Shown here: positions 34,352-43,196 of the stretch, piece by piece | How positions within the stretch are numbered: position 1 is the first letter of the stretch | How the letters are laid out: each line of letters begins with the position of its first letter | Origin: Rhodovulum sp. | GTDB lineage: Bacteria; Pseudomonadota; Alphaproteobacteria; Rhodobacterales; Rhodobacteraceae | Direction of reading: 5' to 3' | DNA length: 64,000 nt | Assembly (NCBI GenBank): GCA_020637615.1 | Contig: JACKKC010000010.1 | Location: 36,993-100,992 of the forward strand | Made by a program: the position numbers and the translations under genes | The notes under the pieces: model-generated | The model's database searches: none | What the model was told of the DNA's origin: nothing | What the model saw: only the letters and a program-made list of their open reading frames with translations

Positions 34352-37213
34352 CTGACACCGCTCGACACCGCGCCGAAGGTCTCCGACGAGATCCGCAACA
34401 CCACCTGCTACATGTGCGCCTGCCGCTGCGGCATCGACGTGCATCTGCGCGACGGAAAGGTCGCCTATATCGAGGGCAACCGGGACCACCCGGTCAACGG
34501 CGGCGTGCTCTGCGCCAAGGGCTCGGCGGGGATCATGCAGCATCTCTCGCCTGCGCGGCTCCGCGGCCCGCTCCGGCGCAAGGGACCGCGCGGCTCGGGC
34601 GAATTCGAGGAGATCCCCTGGGAGGAGGCCCTCGCCCTCGCCACCTCCTGGCTTGCGCCGATCCGCGCCACCGCGCCCGAGAAGCTCGCCTTTTTCACCG
34701 GCCGCGACCAGAGCCAGGCGCTCACCGGCTGGTGGGCGCAGCAGTTCGGCACGCCGAACTACGCCGCCCACGGCGGCTTCTGCTCGGTCAGCATGGCGGC
34801 GGCCGGGATCTACACCATGGGCGGCTCGTTCTGGGAATTCGGCGCCCCCGACTGGGAGCGCACAAAGCTGTTGCTGCTCTTCGGCGTCGCCGAGGACCAC
34901 GATTCGAACCCGATCAAGATCGGCCTCGGCAAGCTCAAGGCGCGCGGCGCCAAGGTGATCGCGATCAACCCGGTGCGCACCGGCTACAACGCCATCGCCG
35001 ACGAATGGCTCGGCATCACGCCCGGCACCGACGGGCTCTTCATCCTCGCCCTCGTGCATGTGCTGATGTCGGCGGGCAAGGTCGATCTCGACTACCTCAT
35101 GCGCTACACCAACGCCGCGCATCTGGTGGACGACGATCCCCGCTCGCCGACCCACGGCCTCTTCCTGCGCGACGCAGACGGCCGCGAACTGGTCTGGGAC
35201 CGCCACCGCCACCGCACCCTGCCCTGGGACGACCCCGAGGCGCGGCCCGCCCTCTCCGGCACCTTCAATCTCGGGCCGACCCATGCGAAGCCCGTCTTCC
35301 AGCTCATGGCAGAGGCCTGGCTCGACCCGGCCCATGCGCCCGAAGCAGTGTCCGAGCGCTGCGGCATCCCCGCCACCACGATCCGCCGCATCGCCGCCGA
35401 GCTGGCCGAAGTCGCCTTCGAACGCGCCATCACCCTGCCCCGGCCCTGGACCGATTTCCGCGGCACCCGCCACGAGACCATGCTGGGCCGGCCCGTCGCG
35501 GTCCACGCCATGCGTGGCATCTCGGCGCATTCCAACGGCTTCCAGACCTGCCGGGCGCTGCATGTGCTGCAGCTGATCCTCGGCGCGGTGGAGACCCCCG
35601 GCAGCTTCCGCTTCAAGCCGCCCTACCCCCGCCCGGTCGCCGCCCAGCCGAAGCCGCACCACAGGGTCACCCCCGGCCTGCCGCTCGACGGCCCCCAGCT
35701 CGGCTATCCGCGCGGGCCGGAGGATCTCGCGGTTGACGCCGAGGGCCGACCGCTGCGCATCGACAAGGCCTTCTCCTGGGAGGCGCCGCTCGCCGCGCAC
35801 GGGATGATGCACATGGTCATCTCGAACGCCGTGGCGGGCGATCCCTACCCGATCGAGGCGCTCTTCCTCTACATGGCCAACATGGCCTGGAATTCCTCGA
35901 TGAATACCAGCGCCGTCATGGAGATGCTGACGCGCACCGACGCCTCGGGCAACTACGTCATCCCGAAGATCATCGTCGCGGACGCCTATTCCTCCGAGAT
36001 GGTCGCCTTCGCCGACCTGGTGCTGCCCGACACCACCTATCTGGAGCGCCACGACGCCATCTCGCTGCTCGACCGCCCGATCGGCGAGCCCGATCTGGTC
36101 GCCGATGCGATCCGCTGGCCGGTGGTGGAGCCGTCCCGCCCCGGCCACGCGGGCGTGCGCGGCTTCCAGTCGGTGCTGCTCGACCTCGGCGCGCGGCTGA
36201 AGCTCCCCGGCATGGTCGATGCCGAGGGCGCGGCGCTTTATCGCGACTACGCCGACTACATGACCCGCCACCAGCGCCGCCCCGGCATCGGCCCGCTCGC
36301 GGGCTGGCGCGGCGACGGCAGCGGCCACGGCCGCGGCGCGCCCAATCCCGACCAGATCGCGCGCTACATCGAAAACGGCGGATTCTGGTCGGCGGAGGTT
36401 CCCGAGGAGGCCGCCTATTTCAAGCCCTGGAACACCGCCTGGGCCGATTTCGCCGTGGAGATCGGCCTCACCGACGCGCCCCAGCACTACCCCTTCCAGC
36501 TCTATTGCGAACCGCTCGCCCGCTTCCGCGCCGCCGCCCTCGGCCGCGGCGACCACCAGCCGCCCAAGCATCTGCGCGACCGGCTGGTGCAGGCCATGGC
36601 GCCGCTGCCCGTCTGGTATCCGCCCTTCGAGGAAAGCCTCGTCGATCCGGCCGAATATCCCCTCCACGCCATCACCCAGCGCCCGGCAGCCATGTACCAT
36701 TCCTGGGGCAGCCAGAACGCCTGGCTGCGCCAGATCCACGGGCAGAACCCGCTCTATGTGCCGGGCGGGCTCTGGGACGCGTTCGGCTTCGCGGAAGGAG
36801 ACTGGGCGCATGTGATCTCGCCGCACGGTCGCATCACCGTGCCCGTCGCGCGCATGGACGCGGTCAACCCCCGCACGCTCTGGACCTGGAACGCCATCGG
36901 CAAGCGCCCCGGCGCCTGGGCGCTCGCCCCCGACGCGCCCGAGGCGACGCGCGGCTTCCTGCTCAACCGCCTGATCTCCGAGCTGCTGCCGCCGCGGGGC
37001 GACGGGCTGCGCTGGTCGAACTCCGATCCGGTCACCGGCCAGGCCGCCTGGTACGACCTGCGCGTGCGCCTCGAGAAGGCGCCGCCACAGACCATGAGCG
37101 CCCCGCACGTCACCGCCCAGGCCTCCCCGGTCGGCCGCGGCCCGGCATCGGTCGCCTTCGGCGGGCAATGGTCCGGCGCCGGCAGCATTTCCGCCCGGGA
37201 CCGGACCCTGTAG
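34352..37213 (+). CDS. soeA: SoeA-type sulfite dehydrogenase, molybdopterin subunit
   Basis: 953-residue molybdo-bis-MGD oxidoreductase of the DMSO-reductase family. SoeA oxidises sulfite to sulfate on the cytoplasmic face of the membrane. The 4Fe-4S motif CYMCACRC (residues 19-26) is completed by the Cys of GVLCAKGSAG about 27 residues on. A Cys in HGGFCSVSMAAAG (about 150) is a candidate Mo ligand, and DTTYLERHD lies near 560. The conserved N-terminus continues upstream of the first ATG (34412). The best start is a CTG at 34352, 5 bp after GGAGG; no ATG, GTG or TTG is available. Its partners soeBC lie 9 kb downstream. Confidence 0.82.
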   Translation: MTPLDTAPKVSDEIRNTTCYMCACRCGIDVHLRDGKVAYIEGNRDHPVNGGVLCAKGSAGIMQHLSPARLRGPLRRKGPRGSGEFEEIPWEEALALATSWLAPIRATAPEKLAFFTGRDQSQALTGWWAQQFGTPNYAAHGGFCSVSMAAAGIYTMGGSFWEFGAPDWERTKLLLLFGVAEDHDSNPIKIGLGKLKARGAKVIAINPVRTGYNAIADEWLGITPGTDGLFILALVHVLMSAGKVDLDYLMRYTNAAHLVDDDPRSPTHGLFLRDADGRELVWDRHRHRTLPWDDPEARPALSGTFNLGPTHAKPVFQLMAEAWLDPAHAPEAVSERCGIPATTIRRIAAELAEVAFERAITLPRPWTDFRGTRHETMLGRPVAVHAMRGISAHSNGFQTCRALHVLQLILGAVETPGSFRFKPPYPRPVAAQPKPHHRVTPGLPLDGPQLGYPRGPEDLAVDAEGRPLRIDKAFSWEAPLAAHGMMHMVISNAVAGDPYPIEALFLYMANMAWNSSMNTSAVMEMLTRTDASGNYVIPKIIVADAYSSEMVAFADLVLPDTTYLERHDAISLLDRPIGEPDLVADAIRWPVVEPSRPGHAGVRGFQSVLLDLGARLKLPGMVDAEGAALYRDYADYMTRHQRRPGIGPLAGWRGDGSGHGRGAPNPDQIARYIENGGFWSAEVPEEAAYFKPWNTAWADFAVEIGLTDAPQHYPFQLYCEPLARFRAAALGRGDHQPPKHLRDRLVQAMAPLPVWYPPFEESLVDPAEYPLHAITQRPAAMYHSWGSQNAWLRQIHGQNPLYVPGGLWDAFGFAEGDWAHVISPHGRITVPVARMDAVNPRTLWTWNAIGKRPGAWALAPDAPEATRGFLLNRLISELLPPRGDGLRWSNSDPVTGQAAWYDLRVRLEKAPPQTMSAPHVTAQASPVGRGPASVAFGGQWSGAGSISARDRTL

Positions 37214-37394
37214 ACTGCCAAAGGCGGCCAATGCACCCAAGGTCCGGCAGCGGGGCTTGGCAGGAACCCGGCAGAGGCCGCAGGTGGGACGAAGCCGTCG
37301 GTCGCCACATCTTCCCTGCTGCCTGGATGCGCGGCGCAAGTGGGTTGGGTATGGGCCTCAGACGCAACGGCGAAGACCACGCGAGTTCGGGACG

Positions 37395-38399
37395 ATGCTG
37401 CTGACGCCGGGCGCAGCCTGGACCTGCGTGCCGATCCGACGGATCGAGAATCTGCGCGATGCGGTGCTCGGCGCCGGGCTGGAAGCGACGCAGATGTCGC
37501 GGGGCGCGTTTTCCGGCCGGCTGGCCTTCTCCACACGCGACGGCATCGTCAGCACCAGCGGGCTGATCGGCGGGCGCGTCGCCTTGCGCGGCCCCCTGTC
37601 GCAGGACATGCTCACCATCGGCATCGGTCTCGACGTGGCGCCGGGCACCACGCACTGGCACAGGGAGCGGCAGACCGGGAACATCGTCGTGTTCTTCCCC
37701 GGCGACGAGCATTCCGCGCTCTACACGCCCGGCTCGCTCTACGCGACGGTGAACGTGACGGCGGAGCGGCTGGAGGAGGAGGCCGCCCGCGAGAATCTGG
37801 TCCTCGACGCGAAGAGCCTCGGCGGCACCGGATTCCATCCGCGCCTGATGGACCCGAAGGTCATCGCCACCCTCAGGGACCGCATGCGGCGGATGCACGG
37901 CGGCATAGGGACACCCGGCGACGCCGCAATCGGGCGCATCATGCTGCTCGCCGCCATCCGGCACCTGGGTCGCCAGCCCCGGGCGCGAACGACCGGCGCC
38001 GAGCCCGGCCTGCATGGCCGGATCGTCGAACGGGCACGGGACTACATCGCCGCCCATCTCGCCGAGCCGATGACGGTCGACGAGATAGCCGCTGCGGCCT
38101 TCACCTCCCGCAGGACGCTCTTCCGCGCCTTCGCCGACCTGCTCGACGACACGGCCCGCGGCTATGTGCGCCGGCTCCGGCTGCACCGCATCCATCACGA
38201 TCTCGCGAGCGAGGCGGAGGCCTCCTGCACAGTCGCGCTGGTCGCAAATCGTTGGGGACTCAGCGAACTCGGCCGGGTGGCCGGCCTCTACTGCGACCTC
38301 TTCGGCGAGCTTCCAGGCGAGACGCGCGCCCGCCGGCGCGGCCAATCTGGCACGCGGCGCATAGATCACCCGGCCCTTGAGGCAGTATTGTCTCCCTGA
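37395..38399 (+). CDS. AraC-family transcriptional regulator
   Basis: 334-residue regulator. The N-terminal 230 residues are an unassigned ligand-binding region with a cupin-like segment TTHWHRERQTGNIVVFFPGDEH. The C-terminal AraC helix-turn-helix spans residues 240-320, with MTVDEIAAAAFTSRRTLFRAF and a second helix NRWGLSELGRVAGLYCDLFG. Only 38 bp separate it from the DUF1254 gene on the same strand, so they probably form one transcript and it may control that gene. It is the first gene after soeA (181-bp gap). Confidence 0.8.
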   Translation: MLLTPGAAWTCVPIRRIENLRDAVLGAGLEATQMSRGAFSGRLAFSTRDGIVSTSGLIGGRVALRGPLSQDMLTIGIGLDVAPGTTHWHRERQTGNIVVFFPGDEHSALYTPGSLYATVNVTAERLEEEAARENLVLDAKSLGGTGFHPRLMDPKVIATLRDRMRRMHGGIGTPGDAAIGRIMLLAAIRHLGRQPRARTTGAEPGLHGRIVERARDYIAAHLAEPMTVDEIAAAAFTSRRTLFRAFADLLDDTARGYVRRLRLHRIHHDLASEAEASCTVALVANRWGLSELGRVAGLYCDLFGELPGETRARRRGQSGTRRIDHPALEAVLSP

Positions 38400-38437
38400 C
38401 GCAGCGATACCCGAACTGGGAGAGAAGGATAGCCAAG

Positions 38438-39916
38438 ATGAGACGACATCGTGCAACCCTTGCCGTTGCGGCCGCCGCGCTCTGCGCGACGGCCTTCCCG
38501 GCGCTCGCCCAGGACGGCAATCCGTTCGCTGGCGACGTGACCCTCGACACGCGCATCGGCGCGCTCTCCTTCGAGAGCGGCTATCCGACCGACGCGACGG
38601 TGCAAAAGCTCTACGACGAGATGGACTTCCAGCGGGCCGCCCAGGCCTACCTCTGGGGCATCCCGGCCGTGGGCCTCAACGAATGGCGCCGGGCGCATTA
38701 CGGCGTGCACGGCGGCGCGAACGGCGAGATGCTGAACTACTTCGACTTCGCCGAGAAGCTCGGGATCCTGACGCCGAACTACACGACGCCCTACATCGCC
38801 ACCTTCATCGACCTCAGGGAAAGCGGCCCCTTCGTCGTCGAAGTGCCCGCCGGGCTGATCGCCGGTATGATCCTCGACAACTGGCAGCGGGTGCTGGCCG
38901 ACCTCGGCGTCGTCGGCCCCGACATGGGCAAGGGCGGCAAGTACCTGATCCTGCCCCCGGGCCACGGCCCGGTTGAGGCGCCCGGCTACTACATCGTGCA
39001 GGCGGCGAGCCGCGACGTGCTGGCCGGGTTCCGCCTGCTGGGCGACGACAAGGACGCGGCGATCGCCGAGCTGGTGCCGCAGATCAGGACCTACACCTGG
39101 TCGCCCGAGGGCACCGGCGAGCCGATGCCCGCGCGCGATGCCGGGGACGAGCCGTGGAGCCAGATGCCGCCCCGGGGCATGGCCTATTGGGACAGCCTCG
39201 ACGAGGTGATCCAGCGCAATCCCGTCGACGAGCGCGACCGGCTGATCATGGCGCAGCTCAGGTTTCTCGGAATCGAGCGCGGCCGGCCCTTCGCGCCGGA
39301 CGAACGGCAGAGCGGGCTGCTCGAGGACGGGGCCCTCGTCGGCGAGGCGATGGCCAAGGCCAATACCAGCGACAAGCGCGTCGAGCCGCCGTTCTGGGAC
39401 GGCACCCACTGGAAGCACGCGCTGGTCGTCTCCGTCGACCAGAAGGCCGCGACCTACGACCAGCTCGACGAGCGCGCCGCCTGGTTCTACGAGGCGGTGG
39501 TCATCTCCAAGGCGATGCTGACGCAGACGCCGGGGGTCGGGCAGCGCTACATCGCCGCCTACAAGGACGCGGATGACGGGTGGCTCTCGGGCGAGAACAC
39601 CTATCGCCTCCACGTCCCGGCCGATCCGCCGGCGGCAGGCTTCTGGTCGGTGACAGCCTACGACGAAGCGACACGGCAGATGCAGGTGACCGAACAGGGT
39701 CGGCCCGACATCTCGTCGCGCAAGGAGGACATCGTCGCGAACGACGACGGGTCGATCGACGTCTGGTTCGGCCCGCAAGCGCCCGAAGGCCATGAAGCGA
39801 ACTGGGTGCAGACCAATCCCGACGAGGGCTGGTTCGCCTACTTCCGCTTCTACGGCCCGACCGAGCCGTTCTTCGACAAGTCCTGGGCGCTACCGGACAT
39901 CGAGAAGATCGACTGA
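38438..39916 (+). CDS. DUF1254/DUF1214 secreted protein
   Basis: 492-residue exported protein. The signal peptide is at residues 1-24 (LAVAAAALCATAFPALAQ). The DUF1254 domain follows at about 40-190 (AYLWGIPAVGLNEWRRAHYG; NYTTPYIATFIDL), and the DUF1214 domain at about 375-480 (FWSVTAYDEATRQMQV; WFGPQAPEGHEANWVQT). The biochemical role of this two-domain family is not established. It lies downstream of the AraC gene and is part of the block separating soeA from soeBC. Confidence 0.88.
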   Translation: MRRHRATLAVAAAALCATAFPALAQDGNPFAGDVTLDTRIGALSFESGYPTDATVQKLYDEMDFQRAAQAYLWGIPAVGLNEWRRAHYGVHGGANGEMLNYFDFAEKLGILTPNYTTPYIATFIDLRESGPFVVEVPAGLIAGMILDNWQRVLADLGVVGPDMGKGGKYLILPPGHGPVEAPGYYIVQAASRDVLAGFRLLGDDKDAAIAELVPQIRTYTWSPEGTGEPMPARDAGDEPWSQMPPRGMAYWDSLDEVIQRNPVDERDRLIMAQLRFLGIERGRPFAPDERQSGLLEDGALVGEAMAKANTSDKRVEPPFWDGTHWKHALVVSVDQKAATYDQLDERAAWFYEAVVISKAMLTQTPGVGQRYIAAYKDADDGWLSGENTYRLHVPADPPAAGFWSVTAYDEATRQMQVTEQGRPDISSRKEDIVANDDGSIDVWFGPQAPEGHEANWVQTNPDEGWFAYFRFYGPTEPFFDKSWALPDIEKID

Positions 39917-39937
39917 AGCGCTGGCGGGCGAGCGATG

Positions 39938-39956
39938 CCGGCGGCCTTTCCGCCGG
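39938..39956 (+). terminator. Hairpin after the DUF1254 gene
   Basis: A perfect 7-bp stem CCGGCGG/CCGCCGG with loop CCTTT lies 22 bp after the stop codon. There is no T run, so it may only stabilise the 3' end or assist termination. Confidence 0.4.
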
Positions 39957-39978
39957 TCGGGATCGGGACGGGGCGGCC

Positions 39979-40027
39979 CTGGACGGCGCGCCTCGCGCAC
40001 CGGCCCCCGGCAGGGTCGGCGCGGCCC
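39979..40027 (+). repeat. Dispersed repeat, family D, copy 1
   Basis: 49 bp that match the reverse complement of 48283-48330. The outer 12-bp and 27-bp blocks are identical apart from one base, and a variable middle differs by one indel. It is directly followed by the family C element, so this 338-bp convergent gap (39917-40254) is mostly repeat sequence. Confidence 0.65.
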
Positions 40028-40034
40028 ACTTCTC

Positions 40035-40114
40035 TAAAAACCGTGCAATAACAAACATATAAGCCGCGTCTCATCGTGTAACGCCACCCCGGGCCGGCCT
40101 GCAGGGAGCGCGAG
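40035..40114 (+). repeat. Dispersed repeat, family C, copy 1
   Basis: 80 bp that align without gaps to the reverse complement of 42992-43071 at about 77 percent identity. Within it, the AT-rich 20-bp block 40046-40065 is 19/20 identical to the reverse complement of 43041-43060. It lies between two convergent genes (DUF1254 and the glyoxalase-like gene). The AT-rich core, CAATAACAA followed by CATATAAG, stands out strongly against the GC-rich background. Confidence 0.75.
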
Positions 40115-40254
40115 TCCCTCCGCCCGAGCCTTTCCGGCAAGGTCGCACCGGCCGGTCCCACCCGCCATTCCCTCGTCACCCGGGGACGGCGGCCCGTTCC
40201 GGCCCGACCAGGGATACCCCGGCCGCCTCCGGCACCTGCTCCCGGCACATGCGG

Positions 40255-40641
40255 TCACGCCGGCCGATGGCAGACCGCCTCGATATTGTTGCCGTCGGGG
40301 TCGTAGACGAAGGCGCCGTAGTAGTCGGGATGATACTGCGGGCGCAGCCCCGGCTTGCCGTTGTCGCGCCCGCCGGCCTTCATGGCGGCGGCGTGAAAGG
40401 CATCGACCTCGCTGCGCGAGGCGGCGGCGAAGGCGACATGGGTGCCGCGCGACACCGCCACCCCGGTCCCGATCCAGAAGAACGGCTTGCCCTCGGTCCC
40501 GAAGCCGGTGAAGGCCTGCCCGCCCGTCTGCTCCGCCGTCACCTCCATCTGGACGGTGACCCCGAGCGGCTCCAGCGCCGCGCGATAGAAGTCATGGCTC
40601 TGCGCGAAGTCGGAAACCGAAATCCCCACATGGTCGATCAT
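40255..40641 (-). CDS. VOC-superfamily (glyoxalase/bleomycin-resistance-like) protein
   Basis: 128-residue metal-dependent VOC-fold protein. It begins IDHVGISVSDFAQSHDFY, with the likely metal His in DHVG. GTHVAFAAASR near 62-72 and VYDPDGNNIEAVCH near 113-126 are the second βαβββ half with the metal-binding Glu. Substrate unknown. The ATG at 40641 starts precisely at the VOC motif; an upstream in-frame extension is unlikely. It is divergent from the methyltransferase (139 bp). Confidence 0.85.
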   Translation of the reverse strand: MIDHVGISVSDFAQSHDFYRAALEPLGVTVQMEVTAEQTGGQAFTGFGTEGKPFFWIGTGVAVSRGTHVAFAAASRSEVDAFHAAAMKAGGRDNGKPGLRPQYHPDYYGAFVYDPDGNNIEAVCHRPA

Positions 40642-40780
40642 ATGCGCGCCTCCCCTGCATGCTCCCCGCGACACAGGATACCCCAGGCGCCGCCACCGCA
40701 AAAGCGGCCGACCGCGGCATTCGCAATGGACAAGCGCCGCCGGCGGGCGGATCATCGTCCTCGCGGGGAGGGAGCCGGCG

Positions 40781-41587
40781 ATGAGCGACCAGTCGCGGCA
40801 CGACGCCTGGGCGGAAGGCGAGAATTACGACGCCTATATGGGACGGTGGAGCCGGCAGATCGCGCCGGGCTTCCTCGACTGGTTCGATGCGCCGCCGGGG
40901 CTCGACTGGCTCGAGGTCGGCTGCGGCACCGGCGCGCTCTCCGGCGCGATCCTCGCGAAGGCCGCGCCGCGCAGCCTGCAGGCCATCGACCCCTCGGCGG
41001 GCTTCGTCGCCCGGGCCCGCGAGACCCATGCGGACGCCCGCGCCGACTTCACCGTCGGGGATGCCCGCGCCCTCGCCCTGCCGGATGCGAGCCGGGACGT
41101 GATCGTCTCCGGGCTGGTGCTCAACTTCGTGCCGGACCGGCCCGGCGCGCTGGCCGAGATGGCGCGCGTCGCGCGGCCGGAGGGGCGGATCGGCTTCTAC
41201 GTCTGGGACTATCCCGGCGGCGGAGTCGAATTCATGCGCGCCTTCTGGACCGCCGCCGCCGCGCTCGATCCCGAGGCCCGCACGCTCAGCGAGGACGTGC
41301 GCTTCCCCTTCTGCACGCCGGAGGCGCTCGCGAGCCTCGCCCGCGAGGCCGGCCTCGCCGCGGTCGAGAGCGCCGAGATCACGGTGTCGACGGTCTTCCG
41401 CGACTTCGAGGATTTCTGGACGCCCTTCACCCTCGGCACCGGCCCGGCGCCTGGCTATTGCGTGGGCCTCGCGCCGGCGGCGCGCGCGCGGCTGCGCGAA
41501 AGGCTCGAGGCCGACCTGCCCCGACAGGCCGACGGCTCGATCCACCTCGCGGCCCGCGCCTGGGCCATCCGCGGCCGCGCCAGCTGA
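40781..41587 (+). CDS. Class I SAM-dependent methyltransferase
   Basis: 268-residue methyltransferase of the Methyltransf_11/25 type. The SAM-binding motif I is WLEVGCGTGALSGAIL (about residues 42-57), the acidic loop is QAIDPSAGF (about 67), and motif IV is VSGLVLNFVPD near 107. GGAGGG lies 10 bp before the ATG. Substrate is unknown and neighbours give no hint. It is followed at 41723 by a family R repeat in a gap of 299 bp. Confidence 0.85.
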   Translation: MSDQSRHDAWAEGENYDAYMGRWSRQIAPGFLDWFDAPPGLDWLEVGCGTGALSGAILAKAAPRSLQAIDPSAGFVARARETHADARADFTVGDARALALPDASRDVIVSGLVLNFVPDRPGALAEMARVARPEGRIGFYVWDYPGGGVEFMRAFWTAAAALDPEARTLSEDVRFPFCTPEALASLAREAGLAAVESAEITVSTVFRDFEDFWTPFTLGTGPAPGYCVGLAPAARARLRERLEADLPRQADGSIHLAARAWAIRGRAS

Positions 41588-41722
41588 CCTCGGCCTCGGC
41601 CGGCCGGGCCAGGTGAACTGCATGTGGCGATGCGACGTCGTCGGGCTGAGTTCCCGGCGCGCCTATCGTTACAGTCCGGCCCGGCGGGCACCGTCGGGCT
41701 GCGACCGCCCCCGCCCCCAGGC

Positions 41723-41784
41723 GGGCGCTGTCCCAATCTCGGGGCGGGACGGTCGGAGAAGAAGGAACGACCTCCAAATGCGAT
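41723..41784 (+). repeat. Dispersed intergenic repeat, family R, copy 3
   Basis: Same orientation as copy 1 and sharing an identical 23-bp run (41743-41765 with 2954-2976). It shares the left flank GCCCGGCGGGCACCG with the inverted copy 2. It occupies most of the gap between the methyltransferase and the M42 peptidase. Confidence 0.7.
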
Positions 41785-41886
41785 TGGCCCGGGAAGTGCC
41801 GGGCAGCGGGGCCTTGCGCTCCCCGCCCCGCGCGGCACTTATAGACGCACCGCCGCCCCATTCCGGCGTCAACGACGGAGCCCCCG

Positions 41887-42921
41887 ATGAACCTCGCCCT
41901 GCTCAAGGCCCTGTGCGAAACCCCCGGCATCCCCGGCCACGAGGACAGGGTGCGCGACCTGATCGCCTCGGAGGCCGACGGCCTCTTCGACGAGGTCTCC
42001 ACCGACCCGATGGGCTCGCTGCTCTGCCGCCGCGACGCGAAGAAGGGCAAGAACCCGACGAAGATCATGCTGCTCTGCCACATGGACGAGATCGGCTTCA
42101 TGGTCAGCCACGTCACCGACAAGGGCTTCATCCATGTGCTGCCCTCGGGCGGCTTCGACCCGCGCCACCTCTTCTCGCGCCGGGTCCTCGTCTGCGCCGG
42201 CGAGGGCGACTTCAAGGGGGTGATGAACCCCGCCGGCCCGGGAGTGCACATCTCCTCGCCGGAGGACCGCAAGAAGGTCCCCGAACCGCATGAGTTCATC
42301 GTCGACATCGGCATGGGCGCCAAGGCCGCCGACGTCGTGAAGGTCGGGGACATGGTGGTGATGGACGAGCCCTTCATCGAGATCGGCGACAAGGTCGTCT
42401 CCAAGGCGCTCGACAACCGCGTCGCCTGCTGGCTCGGCATCGAGGCGATCCGGGGCCTGGGCAAGGCGAAGACCGAGGCCGAGATCCATGTGGTCTTTAC
42501 CTCGCAGGAAGAGGTCGGCCTGCGCGGCGCGCGCACCTCCTCCTTCGCGATCCGCCCCGACATCGGCATCGGCGTCGACACCACGCTCGCCTGCGACACC
42601 CCCGGCGTGCCCGAGCAGGACCGCACCACCGAGCAGGGCAAGGGCTTCGGCCTGCATGTGCGCGATTCGTCGTTCATCGCCGACCGCGGCCTCGTGGCGG
42701 ATTTCGAGAAGCTCGCAGTGGAGAAGAAGATCCCCTTCCAGCGCACCATGCTGCGCGCCGGCGGCCAGGACGGCGCCGCCGCCCAGCAGGCCGCCGCCGG
42801 GGCGCGGGCCATCGGCATCGTCGTGGGCACCCGCTACATCCACACCGTGACCGAGATGATCCACAAGACCGACCTCGCGGCCGCCCGCGACATCCTGGTG
42901 GCCTATCTCAAGGCCTCGTGA
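41887..42921 (+). CDS. M42-family metallopeptidase (FrvX/tetrahedral aminopeptidase type)
   Basis: 344-residue cytosolic di-zinc aminopeptidase that forms large oligomers. Active-site blocks are MLLCHMDEIGFMV with the first metal His (about residues 59-71), SKALDNRVACW with the bridging Asp (about 172), VFTSQEEVGLRGA with the catalytic Glu-Glu (about 203), and the last metal His in RYIHTVTEM near 317. Length and motifs are complete. Single gene. Confidence 0.9.
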   Translation: MNLALLKALCETPGIPGHEDRVRDLIASEADGLFDEVSTDPMGSLLCRRDAKKGKNPTKIMLLCHMDEIGFMVSHVTDKGFIHVLPSGGFDPRHLFSRRVLVCAGEGDFKGVMNPAGPGVHISSPEDRKKVPEPHEFIVDIGMGAKAADVVKVGDMVVMDEPFIEIGDKVVSKALDNRVACWLGIEAIRGLGKAKTEAEIHVVFTSQEEVGLRGARTSSFAIRPDIGIGVDTTLACDTPGVPEQDRTTEQGKGFGLHVRDSSFIADRGLVADFEKLAVEKKIPFQRTMLRAGGQDGAAAQQAAAGARAIGIVVGTRYIHTVTEMIHKTDLAAARDILVAYLKAS

Positions 42922-42991
42922 CGCAAACGCCGGGTGATTGCACGGGGTTGGGCGCCCGCGCCTGCCGCTGCCATCCGGCGGAGCGACCCGC

Positions 42992-43071
42992 CTCGTGCTC
43001 CCGGCAAGCCGGCCCGGAGTGGTGTCCCGCAGCGGGACATGGCTTATATGATTGTTATTGAACAGTTTTCA
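42992..43071 (-). repeat. Dispersed repeat, family C, copy 2 (inverted)
   Basis: Inverted partner of 40035-40114. This copy contains a perfect hairpin GTCCCGC-A-GCGGGAC (43024-43038). It also lies between two convergent genes (M42 peptidase and the PHA-synthase-like gene), so the pair brackets a 3-kb segment holding the glyoxalase-like, methyltransferase and peptidase genes. No transposase or target duplication was recognised. Confidence 0.75.
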
Positions 43072-43196
43072 CGATAAGGCCCGCGCGGATGCTTCGGGCC
43101 GGCACGGGATAGGCCGCCACGCCATTGCCGCGTCGGGTCGGTCGCCCTCCGATCCATGCGACCGGATCCGGGACGGAACAGCACGCGCGCATCACC

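Noticed and set aside
34052..37339. Minus-strand open frame of about 1,095 codons opposite soeA
   Set aside because: It mirrors the codon structure of soeA in GC-rich DNA, has Gly/Ala/Arg/Val-rich low-complexity translation and no domain, whereas the plus strand has the complete molybdopterin protein.
37257..37394. N-terminal extension of the AraC regulator
   Set aside because: The 46 residues before the ATG at 37395 look like non-coding GC-rich translation and the ATG fits the family length.
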